In this document: piece by piece, positions 34,045-44,384 of the stretch
Numbering within the stretch: the stretch's first letter is position 1
How the letters are laid out: every line of letters starts with the position of its first letter
Assembly: GCA_031213475.1 (NCBI GenBank)
Contig: JARUPZ010000034.1
Location: 3,433,114 to 3,497,113 of the forward strand
Length of the DNA stretch: 64,000 nt
DNA from: Nereocystis luetkeana
Taxonomy: Eukaryota; Sar; Phaeophyceae; Laminariales; Laminariaceae
Reading direction: 5' to 3'
Translations under genes and position numbers: made by a program
The notes under the pieces: model-generated
The model's database searches: none
The model's input: the letters and a program-made list of their open reading frames with translations, nothing else
Told to the model about the DNA's origin: nothing

Positions 34045-34440
34045 ATCAGTTCGAGTTAGATCGTTTGTGCGAGGTGAACAACCTTTATTCCGCACAAGGG
34101 GGAATGATCGTCAGACGTACCGGGTAGTGTTTATGTCAAGGCACCCAAGAGGCAGTTACATAGTGCTTCCATTGCTGTCTCTGGAAATAAATGCCTAAAC
34201 CGGAAATTAAATTTACTCATTGGAGCTGTCATCCGTATGCAAGTCCGCTTCACAAGAGGTTCTTAGTAGGATGCAGCTCACCCTTCATGCGACTCGCCGG
34301 ACACCTCACGGCGCGTCGCGCTAGGTGCAAACAATATCTGCCTGGTCGATAAAACTCCCACGTGCTCCGTCCCGGTATTGCAGGGATGCGAGGGTCTATG
34401 GTCATACGACTACGGCCATGCAAAATATCGAGTACACTCC
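34045..34440. repeat. Dispersed repeat R1, copy b, with a micro-insertion
   Basis: Matches 6940-7320. Where copies a and c read CACGTA(G/A)TG, this copy reads GACGTACCGGGTAGTG: CCGGGTA was inserted at TA (34120-34126). Confidence 0.8.
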
Positions 34441-34454
34441 CCCCCCCTCCCGAC

Positions 34455-34690
34455 TACGGTGCGCGCGCCTAGCATTTTTATCACGAGAAGGGTTTGGCAC
34501 TTTCTTCCCGTTGCCGAGTCGCGTCGAGCTGCTCTCACCCGCGTTGATAGTGCTATCGGCAGTTGCGGTTGGTGTCTCACGATAAATGAAAACTCCATGC
34601 TGTCCTCGGATGGACACCCGCAACATTTACGTATTCGAGGCTAACCACTACCTGGTACCTGGTAGACTACCGGGGCGACCGGCTAGGGTA
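34455..34690 (-). mobile_element. SINE family S-A, copy with a split A box
   Basis: The body part shares TTTTTATCACGAGAAG and CGAGTCGCGTCGA with the copy at 32121. On the minus strand the head reads CGCCCCGGTAGTCTA, then an inserted CCAGGTACCAGGTA, then GTGGTTAGCCTCGA. The insert (34651-34664 on the plus strand) falls inside the pol III A box. Confidence 0.7.
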
Positions 34691-35292
34691 TGTATGTGTC
34701 CGGAAGGCAACGTAAGGAGCCACCCTTTGGTATACACACGCACAGCAGTATTACTGCTGCAAGCGCGGGCGCTTGAAAATGCCGCACTCGTCGTTGCTTC
34801 GATCGCTCACACGACCTCGTGCTACTACGCTACTCCCACAATTCCGCCGCAGTTTCGTGTTTGCGTAGCGCGATTGACGTTGATGCGACTACCACCGTTA
34901 GGTCGCCTGCTATTCGCGGTGATTTTCGTCGACGGCCCAATACTTAGCCCCTGCCAAGTCGCGCGTTGCACGCGGCGCTTCGAATGAAGGTGTTGTGGAC
35001 TGCGTGCGGTAGTTAGATGTTGCCGCAACGCTGTCTGCAATGGTCGCATTCTCCCAGTCCCCAACTCTAGAATCGCCAACTTGTTGGTGGCAAACACACC
35101 GCGTGCTTGCGTGCTTCTCTCCCAGTCTAGTCTGGGGGGAGCAGAAAAAGTGGCTGTGCATCATGTTTATATACGTGCGCGTTATTCTGCACTCCTCCAT
35201 CGTTGTGTTTGACGCAAATACTCGCTTGCGGTAGGCATAATCGTGTCCGTCCGCATTTTCAGTGTGCACCTGGAAACTATAGTTTGTACCCG

Positions 35293-35756
35293 AGAAGGGT
35301 GTGGGGGTGTCTTAACTCCTCCAAAAAGCACGAGAACGAGCGGAACGGAACGAGGCTGCTCGTGGTAATTCGTTCCGTTTCTATGTAAAAAAAACGTGGT
35401 CGGGCCCATTCATAAACCTGGGCTTCGCCAGCCGACTCAGTACGAACGCCATCTGTTGCACATGCCACGACGCCAACACCCTGGTGTTGTGCGCAAATTG
35501 GTGTCCACGTCCATCTTCGGTGGTGTACATCTACATCAAATGATATGCTTTTTGTCCCCGTTCGGTCCGGCCGTTCGATCCTCTCAAACATGAAAAAGGG
35601 GTGCAAATTTCTTCTTCCTCTTCCAAGATAAACCTTTTTTTTCGGGCTGCACTGAATCTATTCGTTTTCCATATCCAATCAGCACCAGTTCATGTGGCAG
35701 ATAACATTCCCTTCGGTTCGTTCCACTTCTCTCTGGGGGAGTTAAGACACGCTCTA
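35293..35756. mobile_element. TIR element family M3, copy 1
   Basis: About 460 bp, bounded by AGGGTGT..GTGTCTTAACTCCTCCA on the left and TGGGGGAGTTAAGACACGCT on the right. It matches the inverted copy at 36882-37315. The interior shares GGTGTCCACGTCCATCTTCG and AACGAGCGGAACGGAACGAG. No transposase frame, so non-autonomous. Confidence 0.8.
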
Positions 35757-36349
35757 AGTTCCGATTTTAGTACGAATTACCTGGTATACATACCGTAAAG
35801 TGTAAATTGTACCCAAGGTATTAGCTATTTGGAACCCGTACCACTACACCACTATACTTTGTCCAGAAATTGAAGGTCCATCTAGGTCTTCATATAATAC
35901 CCTGGCGTCCCTTAAATTCCCGGATAAATAGGTGATTTTTACTGACTGGTCTTTTGCGATTATATATGGAGCTCGTACACGGTTGATCTTGGGACAGCCG
36001 CAGTGGTTATTACAGCAGTGGTAGTGCGGAGGGAATTCAATGCATACCAGATAGTCGGTCGGTGCTCGCTGATCGCTTGGTGCTCATAGCTGGGAACGCT
36101 ACCATCTTCTTCTTTATCGTAGTCAAATTAGCCGACAACTCTCCAAATAATCTTCCTCCTATGCTCGTTGGTGGTCCTCGACAAGAACCGAAGGCAGACG
36201 TTACAGTGGTTCATAAGAATGAGTTGGCAGTACCAATGTCGAGATCACGATGAGAACCCATACTTCTCGATGTATCACTATCGTGCTACGTATAAGTACT
36301 GACTTCGCCGTTGCACGCCTCCCCCCTTTGCCCCCCCCCTCCCTACATG

Positions 36350-36400
36350 CTACCGTGCATGAGATCGAGTGCATCTCTCCTGTCGAGTATACCCCCCCCC
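36350..36400. repeat. Solitary end fragment of repeat R1
   Basis: GTGCATGAGATCGAGTGCAT and TCTCCTGTCGAGTATACC between C runs; like the fragment at 9747. Confidence 0.55.
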
Positions 36401-36414
36401 CCTTTATATTAAAG

Positions 36415-36860
36415 ATAAGCTGGGTTGGCGTCGGTTGGCAACGACACTGTAAAACATGCCGCTCACTACGTATGCTAGACAAACAGGGTACCGTTTTTTT
36501 ATTGTGGGCGGTCGGTCACAGCTGACGATCTAATTTGATATTTTGTGTGAGGTGAAGAACCTTTACTCCGCACACGGCAAATGATCGTATCACGTAATGT
36601 TTATGGTAAGGCACCCACGAGGCAGTTATGTTGTACCCCCATTGCTGTCTCTGGAAGTGGTCGCACCGAAAAACATATCAACTCTTTGGCGCTGTCACCC
36701 ATATGCAAAGTCGCCTCACAAAAGTTCTTAGTAGGATGCAGCTCACCCTTCATGCGACTCGCCGAACCCCTCACGGCGCTTCAAGCTTGGTGTAAGCTAG
36801 GTCTGTCTAGTCGATGAAAAGCCGGCATGCTCTGTCCCGTCATTGTAGGAATGCGAGGAA
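36415..36860. repeat. Dispersed repeat R1, copy c
   Basis: GGTTGGCGTCGGTTGGCAAC, CTTTACTCCGCACA, TTAGTAGGATGCAGCTC and GTCCCGTCATTGTAGG match copies a, b and d. It is ancestral to the C duplication, because copy d sits at the same relative place. Confidence 0.8.
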
Positions 36861-36881
36861 AATGAGCACGCTCCCACGCTG

Positions 36882-37315
36882 AGGGTGTATCTTAACCCCC
36901 CCCAGAGAGCATTGGAACGAACCGAATAGAGTATTATTTACCGCATGAATTGATGTTGATTGGTTGTGGGAAACGAATAGATTCAGTGCAGCCCGAGAAA
37001 AACAGTATATCTAGGAAGAGGAAGAAGTGTTGCACCCCTGTTTCTTGTTTGGGAGGACCGAACGGCCCGACCGAACGGGAACAAATAGCAGATTATTTGA
37101 TGTAGATGGACACCACCGAAGATGGATGTGGACACCAATTTGCTTTGGCATGTCCAAAGATACCGTTCGTGCCGATTCGGCTGGCGAGGCCCAGGATTCT
37201 GCATGGATGGGCCCAAACACGTTTTTTTAGGTAGGAACGGAACGAATGACCACGAACAGCCTCGTTCCGTTCCGCTCGTTCCCATGCTCTTTGGTGGGAG
37301 TTAAGACACACCCTA
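36882..37315. mobile_element. TIR element family M3, copy 2, inverted
   Basis: Ends are GAGGGTGTATCTTAACCCCC and TGGGAGTTAAGACACACCCT. The interior is the reverse complement of copy 1 (CGTTCCGTTCCGCTCGTTCC; CCACCGAAGATGGATGTGG). The two copies could form a hairpin with a 1.1-kb loop. Confidence 0.8.
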
Positions 37316-37968
37316 AAAGTACTATTGCGTGTAGGGGACCTTGACCTGCTAGAAAGAAGGAATATGTTCACCGGCAGCCGGGAGGAGGAGGAAGTAGATG
37401 CACAGATGTGCCCGTGTGGCAAAGCAATAGAGAGTAGAACTTACAGTTGGAGAATGTGAAATTTTACAAGGAGGAACGGCATGTGTCAGAAGAGGAGATG
37501 GGGAAAATAGAAAAAAATTACATGGAGAAGTTTGGTACACTACCTGTAGACGGTAGCGAGAACACAACTCGAGCGCCATCCTACGGGAGGTAGATGGTAT
37601 CCGTAGGCGGCGAAACAGGAAGGGGATAAGATTCACAAAACCATTCATGTGAAATATATGGGAACAGCCTAATGAGCGCCCATTTGATGGAGGTGCATCT
37701 ATCAGGAGTAGGAACGGTTCCCCGCCTCGAAAGAGATGCGTGGTCAACGGTCTAATGACTGAGGCAGGCAACAAATGAGTACGCCCCCGCCGCTCCTCTC
37801 TCCCCCTTCCCCCTCGGCCCTTCTCCCCCCTCGCCGCCCACAATGTATGAAACCAAACCTCCCGGCCCCACCCCGTCCCTCCCTGCTTCCCGATCCGACC
37901 AGGAGAGAGACGACCACGAAGAAACTCATTAGGTGTGATCTACTAAAACAAGGCAAAGTGCGTCCACG

Positions 37969-38394
37969 ATGGCCCACTTGGCGTCTGGCTGGATGATGTC
38001 CCCGTTGACCTTCTTAGTGCTCGAAGCGACCGCGTTCCTGCTCGGGGTTGTGTCCCTCGTCTGCTGGAAGAATCGCAGAACCGCCTGCCTGCTCGTGCTG
38101 TGCTCGGCCCGACGGCTCTGGTATCTGGCGACGGCCTTCGTCTTGCTGGTGATGGCCCACAACCCCCTCCTCGGAAAATCCCATGATGGGTCCAGGAAAC
38201 CCGTTGTGGAACAGCCTGCGCCGCTGCTTCGCATTTGGCAGACGCAGACCGAGCCTATCCGTACCCCGTCACCGACTGTAGCCCAGTCCGCGGTGAAAGA
38301 TAAGGAGGAGGGGCCTAAGAAGGTGGAACGCAAGGGTTTCCGTGAAGCCTTCTTGGAAGAGCTCGGTGACCCTCTGGATTGGCCCTGGTACTAG
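37969..38394 (+). CDS. Small membrane protein with the FREAFLEELGDPLDWPWY tail
   Basis: 141 codons in one frame, ATG in the context CACGATGG. Two hydrophobic segments are likely membrane helices: about residues 11-33 (PLTFLVLEATAFLLGVVSLV) and 55-70 (LWYLATAFVLLVMA), with Arg-rich ends between them. Residues 75-120 are polar and Pro-rich. The last 18 residues are identical to those of the protein at 46968-50069, although the rest barely aligns (RKPVVEQ against RKPIVVQ is the other shared part). I do not recognise the family. The tail could be a docking motif facing the cytosol. It lies in duplication copy C1, and decayed tail copies follow downstream. Confidence 0.65.
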   Translation: MAHLASGWMMSPLTFLVLEATAFLLGVVSLVCWKNRRTACLLVLCSARRLWYLATAFVLLVMAHNPLLGKSHDGSRKPVVEQPAPLLRIWQTQTEPIRTPSPTVAQSAVKDKEEGPKKVERKGFREAFLEELGDPLDWPWY

Positions 38395-38399
38395 GCGGC

Positions 38400-38985
38400 G
38401 AGGCGTTCGAAAAAAGGGTGGCCGTTTTTTTCTGAACGTAAAGTGGGTGCAGGCTGCGTCGGGAATAAGGAGAAGTACAACGCTGCACGAAAAACATCCT
38501 CGGCAGACCCCGGCGACCCCACGTTTTGTCCCTGGTACTACGAGTACTGTAGGCGGATGGATTTCTGGTGTGACAATTTCTCCGAGCATAATTGCAGCGT
38601 CATGCGGTTGGTGGCGGCAGTGGAGGGTGGGGGGACGGCGGAGTAGTAGGAGGAGGACAGGGAGGGGGGAACAAGGGGTCGAGGAGGAAGAGGAAGAGGA
38701 AAAGGAGGAGGTGATGGAGGAGGAGGAGGAGGAGGAGGAGGGGGAGGAGGAGGAAGATGAGGAGGAGGAAGATGAGGATGAGGCGCAACAGCAGGAGGAA
38801 GAAGAGGAAGCAGAAGAGGAGGTGGAGGAGAGTACCGAACCGATGGAAGACAAGGGGGGAAGCTTGAATACCCTCGGCGATACCCGCCAAAATCAAGTAC
38901 AAGACAAACAGACAAGTGTTCTTGGCAGAGCTCGGCGCTCCGGTGGTTTGGCCCCGACAATATGTTCGTAGGCGGATGCTTTTCT
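38400..38985 (+). pseudogene. Decayed downstream copies of the tail and acidic region
   Basis: After the stop of the 141-aa gene the sequence continues like the larger paralog, but disrupted. Near 38509-38540 a second tail reads GDPTFCPWY and continues past the expected stop because CGAGTACTGTA was inserted there. 38660-38850 encodes a Glu-rich run like that of the paralog. At 38919-38963 a third tail reads FLAELGAPVVWPRQY, in a different frame from the Glu-rich run. Each tail is followed by a GGCGG..GGTGGCCGT-like 3' flank. This could be remains of the larger gene or alternative last exons. Pseudogene is the simpler reading. Confidence 0.55.
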
Positions 38986-39120
38986 CGGGGTGGCCGTGGC
39001 TCAAAGGGTCCGCCGGGTAGTTGCAGGGTCATGTGATTTGTTTATACCTTTTCGGCAGAAAATAAACTTCGATGTTCACCCCGCGTCGTTGTGTGTGTTG
39101 TGCATGCTGTGCTCTGGTTC

Positions 39121-39543
39121 TTGGTGCTGCTGGTGATTTGGTGTTGTTGTGTGACGATGTGTCGTGGTATATGCACGTAGTAGTAGTGAGCCACTGGGTT
39201 GAAGAAGTGAGGCAGACAGACGGATATATTTGTATATATACTTCGAAGTATAAATTTATGGTCTTAGGGATCGAAGTAGACTGGGAATTTTGCTCGTACA
39301 GGTCGAATTAGGAACCACCAAGGAAAAATGGCTTGTGCTGCTGGTGATTTGGTGTTGTTGTGCGACGATGTGTCGTGGTATATGTACGCAGTAGTAGTAG
39401 TGAGCCACTGGGTTGGAGAAGTGAGGCTGACAGACGGATATATTTGTATATATACTTCGAAGTATAATTTTCTGGTTTTAGAGATCGAAGCAGACTGGGA
39501 ATTTTGCTCGTACAGGTCGAGTTAGGAACCACCAAGGGAAAAT
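39121..39543. repeat. ~211-bp tandem duplication
   Basis: Units 39121-39331 and 39332-39543 share GCTGCTGGTGATTTGGTGTT through TCGAATTAGGAACCACCAAG with scattered substitutions (roughly 90% identical by eye). TTCGAAGTATA palindromes lie in each. The short frames in it restart in each unit and are not convincing genes. Confidence 0.85.
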
Positions 39544-39549
39544 GGCATT

Positions 39550-40400
39550 TTATCGCATCTTGTGTTTTTTGTTCGCTCCAAAACGCCCACCGCGTGTAAT
39601 GATTGGTGCAAGAGTTGACGACGCACGAATATGTGTCATCACAGCGGAGGGTGTTCGCACGGCTCACAATGCTCCTGGGCATCACCACCCGAAGCAGCGA
39701 GAGACAGCACAACCAACTATGGTTCGAGACATTGGCTTTATCGTATACACCACGGGTTACCTGGAACACACGTGTTATATTCTGGTAAAAAAAAAAAACT
39801 GGGGCTTGTACGTAGTGATGATAAGAAAACACGAAAAAAGTACCTGGTACGGCCACGAGTAGTACGTGTGGTACGTCGTAGGGGCGCGGTAACGAAAATA
39901 TATGTACCAAATACCGTATACGGCAGGGTACGCCTTGACGCCTTTGGTGTCGTGATACAATGAACACGAAAAAACATACCTAGTGTGTAGTAACCCCCAA
40001 TCAGAGGCGCGCTTGAATACAACGGCAGACAACTGTAGTAACAAGGCAGCATCGTGATTCATCTGCTGTTCTTGTATGCGCACTGCAACATTTACGAGTA
40101 TCATCAATACAAGTAATCCCTCAAATTAGCCTTATTTTAGCACGTAACAATGCCATATTTTACTCTCCGTTAGTCGGGCCTTATCATTGCGCAAAATGCT
40201 TACCAGGTACCTGGTATGAAAATTGTCCTGTTGACCCAGGTAGCATCCAGGGGACCCACTGAACTACAGCAGTATATCCTCCTTAACAAGGAATTACATA
40301 CACATCACTGTATAGAATACGCGCGAACGGCCTATCATACAACTTGTAGAATTCGGTATTAATAGTGTAATTCTACCTGGTATTTTAGTAGATAAATACA
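39550..40400. other. No gene seen
   Basis: Overlapping short frames only. TACCAGGTACCTGGTA, a perfect 16-bp palindrome of two micro-motifs, lies at 40202. Confidence 0.45.
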
Positions 40401-40409
40401 CCATGAATT

Positions 40410-40760
40410 GTGCTCAACCCCCATACGTCGCGTTCGAAGTGTTCCCTTCAGGTCGTGGTCGCGCCGCTTGCCCGCCTTCCCACACACAGCTTGTACGAAT
40501 AAAAACTCTCAACCAGAGCCCTCCAGACGAATCCTTCAAAGAAATGTTGAACTCCCAGAATCCAAACGGAAATGGAAAATTCGAAAATTCAAATAAGCCA
40601 CACACGGCTGCCAGGCAGATCGTCACTGTTCGCTGAGCCTGGCGCACGAGCAAAATCGCACGCACTTCTCGCACAGGGGCACAGACAGGTGGGGTGGGCG
40701 GTCACTTTTGTGTCAATTATGAAACGTTCCGTCGTTAACTCCAGTTCTATGGTCGGAATA
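40410..40760. repeat. Dispersed repeat R2, copy 2
   Basis: Counterpart of 33150-33470; CCCTCCAGACGAATCCT, GAACTCCCAGAATCCAAACG and GGTCACTTTTGTGTCAAT keep the same order and spacing. Confidence 0.65.
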
Positions 40761-40769
40761 GAAGGCGGC

Positions 40770-41620
40770 CGGGAGAGCAGGAATCGGAAGGTTTTGCGTG
40801 CATGGTGCTGAGATGCTGTGGTCCGCCGATCGAGCATGACGAGTAGAGTACAGCGTGTACGTTGTAGACTGCTGTACCAGGTATATAGAAGAATGTTCGA
40901 AGTTAAAAGTTAAAATGACCATTGCAGCATAATAGCCCATGCAATGCGCCCGGACTGCTCGAGGTAGGCAGGGTATGCACTATGCGTGTGTCCGAGTTGC
41001 AGCGTAAGGTGAGAGTGTACAGCTGTACGTACAGTAACCCTCCAAGTATAATGCCGGTATCAACATGCGCCAGGCAACAATACCGGCACTATATAGCGGC
41101 AACCGGCACTACTCCGCATACTGCCACACTGGTTAATCCCGTCTGTGCCAAGCGATTTCATCGGCACTATAGCGGGCAGCCGGCAATACTCAACCGGCAC
41201 TATAGAGGGACCGCTACTACTGCTGTGTACCACAGGTACAGCTGCACGACCACGCGCGCAACGCTGCGATGACTCTTCTTACACTGCTTTGCGGCAGGCG
41301 CTTGGCGCTTGAAAATTGACTCCCACGCGTCGATTTTTCGATTTTTCGATCGATATTTATTTAATATCTCATGGTGTCCCAAGAGTCCAAGAGGGCTAAA
41401 CTTTGCGTGCGCGTTGTTACGCGGTGCTCGTGTGTCATGCACAACGCTGCCACTGCTGTGCCTGAGCTGCTGTTGTACATGTATGTGCTCGCCTATATGT
41501 ACCAGGCACCACTTTGCCCCTAAATGTAAGGATTTTTTATTGTATTAATACGTAATACAATAGGTTCCTATATTTAGGGACAGAGTGGTATATAGGTATA
41601 AAGCAGAATAAAAATCCAGC
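40770..41620. other. No gene seen; CCGGCACTATA motif cluster
   Basis: 41060-41215 holds several CCGGCACTAT(A) phrases with variable spacing, a possible short degenerate repeat. No coding support. Confidence 0.45.
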
Positions 41621-41625
41621 CTGGG

Positions 41626-41805
41626 CCAGCTGTTGAGATCACCATCGAATGATCGTGAGAAGGATCTAATGCTGTACTTGTACTATTAATAATACTACTG
41701 GTATATAGGTGTATTATAATCAACGCTGTCGAAATCACCATCGAATGATCGTGAGAAGGATCTACTGCTGTACTTGTACTAATACTACTGGCACAATACC
41801 TGTAG
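41626..41805. repeat. ~96-bp tandem duplication with a TTAATA difference
   Basis: Two units share ATCACCATCGAATGATCGTG and AGAAGGATCTA..GCTGTACTTGTAC. Unit 1 reads GTACTATTAATAATACTACT, unit 2 GTACTAATACTACT: unit 1 has TTAATA added at TA (41686-41691). Confidence 0.85.
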
Positions 41806-41809
41806 GACT

Positions 41810-42420
41810 GCATACTTGTTTCACGTGACTTCGGTGGTGGCTGTAAAAAAAAAGTCGAAATTATGCAAGAAAAGCTCTCCGATAAGAATGGCCCTTAGAA
41901 GGCTTTAGTTTGGGCATGTTAACCTTTTACCAGACTACTGGCATTGCCATAGAAAAAAGTGCTGTCAACACGAGGGGACGGGTGGGGTCTGTTCTCCCGG
42001 CATGCCTCGCCGCGCCCCGTCCGGAACAAAGGTGTCGCGTTTGTGCGCGAAGGGTGTAGCTGCGTTTAAACCCTGTGGGGGGAATACTTCCCCTGCCGGC
42101 TCGCTGGCCGCCGGCAGTAAGCCAGAGGCCGAGGGAAAACCCGTGACTGCACGTTGATCGGAAGGGGCATCGGGATGAGCAAAAATCTAGGCGTTTCTTC
42201 GTCAATGGCGCAAAGCGGGGGGTTCCGACCGGTCTTGCTTGCAGACGTATAGAGCGGAGCGCCGCCATGGAACTCTTAACGGGGACTTCCCTAGCGGCAC
42301 CTCAAGGCGACCGTCTCACCGGGAAAGGAAAGCTCGGGCGTGGCAGAAGGCTGTGATGGAGTGTTGAGAGGCGCATGCAAACGACCAGCAATAGTGTCGT
42401 TTTTGCGAGGGAAGGGCAGC
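41810..42420. other. No gene recognised
   Basis: GC-rich stretch (41930-42400). A 113-codon minus frame has no recognisable domain. Confidence 0.4.
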
Positions 42421-42424
42421 GAAA

Positions 42425-42640
42425 ATCACGCCCGGACCCCGCGATAAAAATCCTATAGGGGGAGGGGGGTAATGTTGGCATTACGACTTTTGTCGTCTAC
42501 GCGAGCGGGGGGGGGCAGCGTCATACGCGCCCCGGCCGTGAGGTGAAGCCCCTATATGGGGGGGGGTTAACGAGACGTTACAATTCTTGTCGCCTACGCG
42601 AGGGGGGGGGGCAGCGTCATACGCGCCCTGGCCCTGCCTT
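42425..42640. repeat. ~110-bp tandem pair with G runs
   Basis: Both units contain CTATA.GGGGG, TTGTCG(T/C)CTACGCGAG, a G run and CAGCGTCATACGCGCCC. Units start near 42425 and 42537. Confidence 0.75.
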
Positions 42641-43740
42641 AAAATATGGACAGACTGAGGCGAGACTCGTCTAATAAAAACAACAAGGATGCTTTGTCTC
42701 TCGAGAGTGCTGCAGATGGGACTGGGAGGTGAGGGGAACCACCATTGGGCGGTCGGCCGCTTCCGGAGCGGAACGCCCCCGGCTGGCATCCATCGGGGTT
42801 GGTGTTGTTTTCATTGTGCGAGGCGCCGATTCGTATGCCAGGGGTTCCACTGGCCGAGGTCGTGGCCGGAGGAGTTCCATTGTCGGGTTGGTCCATAGTG
42901 AGACCGAGGTGTGCGTTTTCTGTGCTCCGGGCGTCATGTCCGAGCTCAAGAGGCGCGTGGTTGCCGTTTTTTCGTGGGGCAAGCCTTGGCGCTAGTTATC
43001 TTGTCCTTTGTTGAGCGAATATGTTTTCGCGAAGGCACGTACGTGTTGCCTCCTCCGTGGTAGTTGCGATCGCGGTCGTTGCCGTTGCGTCGCGAGGAAA
43101 GTTCTACGACGGTCGGAGGTAGATGACGAGCGCGTGTTTTCGCCGCCTAGATAGTCGTCACGGCGGCGGTGGGACCGCACGCGCTGCTGCTGCTGCTGCC
43201 AGCGACGGTAGGCGTCACAATCGTCGCCGAGTTGATCTAGCTGGGGGTTAAGGCAACTCCTACATACCGTTGATGAAAGGTTGCGGATCAGTGTTCGAAA
43301 TAGTGACCAGAAGTACCGTGGGAATGCAAGCGGCGACCTTTGCGCTTTGTTGTCGCGAAAGGCTTTCGCGCGCGCCTCGGGAGTAAATATTGGACGGCGT
43401 CCATAGCGTGGGATCATTGTTCTGGAAATATTCAGAGACGTGGCGCTCTGCTGTCTCAGTCAGACGGGTCAGACGGCCAGTGGTGCCGAGTGTGAGAAAA
43501 CGGATCGGAATCATAGTGGTCGGCATGCAGGGGCGACGCTCGTAACGACAGGGTTGCGTGAGGAATCCACGCGTTCCGAACGGGACGATGGATCGGTAGG
43601 TCTACTCTGAGAGCGATTTCCTGCATGTGGCTGCAAAGAAAGGACCCGCCATAGGGGGGCAAAGAAAAACATTTTTCTCCGCTTGTAGCGCTTGTAGCGG
43701 GAGTTCCATTCGTCGCCATGGTCTGAAAAGACAAGCACAT
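42640..43740 (-). other. Unrecognised coding-like block
   Basis: Several overlapping minus-strand frames (43456-43740, 43260-43526, 42992-43417, 42671-42982) cover 1.1 kb with balanced, non-repetitive composition, unlike the simple-repeat frames elsewhere. Seen features: a start with MCLSFQTMATNG, a Gln run and Arg-rich patch (RRWQQQQQRVRSHRRR), and a Pro/Thr-rich end. There is no zinc knuckle, protease or polymerase motif. It could be a decayed orphan gene, a gene with introns or the remains of a mobile element; I cannot tell which. Confidence 0.3.
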
Positions 43741-43887
43741 GGATCCAATGGAGACAGAAAGGGTGGGCGCAGTGGCTAAAACATCCGGATATTGCGTCGC
43801 TCGGGGTACTGGTTCATTTCGCTACGACGAACCAGTTCCAAAACCGTCGAAACACTGGGATAAAGTATATGCTCGGAGCCCGTTACA

Positions 43888-44006
43888 CTATTACGGGGGG
43901 GCTTATTAATTAGAACCTACGGTACACACAAAAACCTACCATGGTATATATTTACCTATTTTCATTCACAAGATTTGGTCCTATTTACTATGGCCCCCCG
44001 TAATAG
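43888..44006. mobile_element. MITE family M2, copy 8, with a micro-insertion
   Basis: Ends are TATTACGGGGGGGCTTATTA and ACTATGGCCCCCCGTAATA. CCATGGTA was added after TA at 43937 (43939-43946), where sister copies read CCTATATATTT. Confidence 0.9.
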
Positions 44007-44098
44007 AAAATGCCCCTCTGAAAAACCGACACATATCAGAAAAGGGGGGTTCCGTTGGTTACGCCAAAATTCTGCAGCCGTCGGGAGGCGGCAGTTAC

Positions 44099-44179
44099 GT
44101 CGACGTGCCCGAGTGGTTAAGGGAATTGATTTGAAACCCATTGTGATTTCACGCGCAGGTTTGAGTCCTACCGACGACG
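44099..44179 (+). tRNA. tRNA-Ser(UGA)-like gene, probably a pseudogene
   Basis: 81 bp with the class II layout of a serine tRNA: acceptor GTCGACG/CGACGAC with one mismatch, D arm GCCCGAGTGGTTAAGG (A box), anticodon loop TTTGAAA with TGA, a variable arm, T arm GCAGGTTTGAGTCCTAC with one mismatch. Two mismatches fall in the anticodon stem. A functional tRNA would normally lack these, so this is likely a decayed copy or the head of a SINE. Two M2 MITEs flank it. Confidence 0.6.
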
Positions 44180-44266
44180 TCGTTTGTTTCTAGGGAACTT
44201 AGCTAGATACCCGGATGCAAAGTTACGCAGTACGGGGCAAGTCCGACAACTGTAACAGGTTGAGCT

Positions 44267-44380
44267 GTAACGGGGGACCATAGTAAATAGGACCAAGTAT
44301 TGTATTAGTAAAATTAGGGAAATGTCGTATAGGTTTTGGTGTGTACCGTAGGTCCCATTTACTATGTTCCCCCGTAATAG
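44267..44380. mobile_element. MITE family M2, copy 9
   Basis: TAACGGGGGACCATAGTAAA faces ACTATGTTCCCCCGTAATA. It is uninterrupted in both arms, so useful as the reference for the micro-insertions in other copies, though its core reads GTATTAGTAAAATT. Confidence 0.9.
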
Positions 44381-44384
44381 ACGC

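Larger units (their letters stand above)
34850..39035. repeat. Segmental duplication C, copy 1
   Basis: Colinear with 45190-50440. Anchors are GGTCGCCT..TTCGCGG(T/C)GATTTTCG, GCATACCAGATAG..GCTTGGTGCTC, the R1 repeat, ATCCGA(C/T)CCAG(G)AGAGAG and the shared C-terminal tail. Two M3 elements were inserted only in this copy. Confidence 0.8.
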
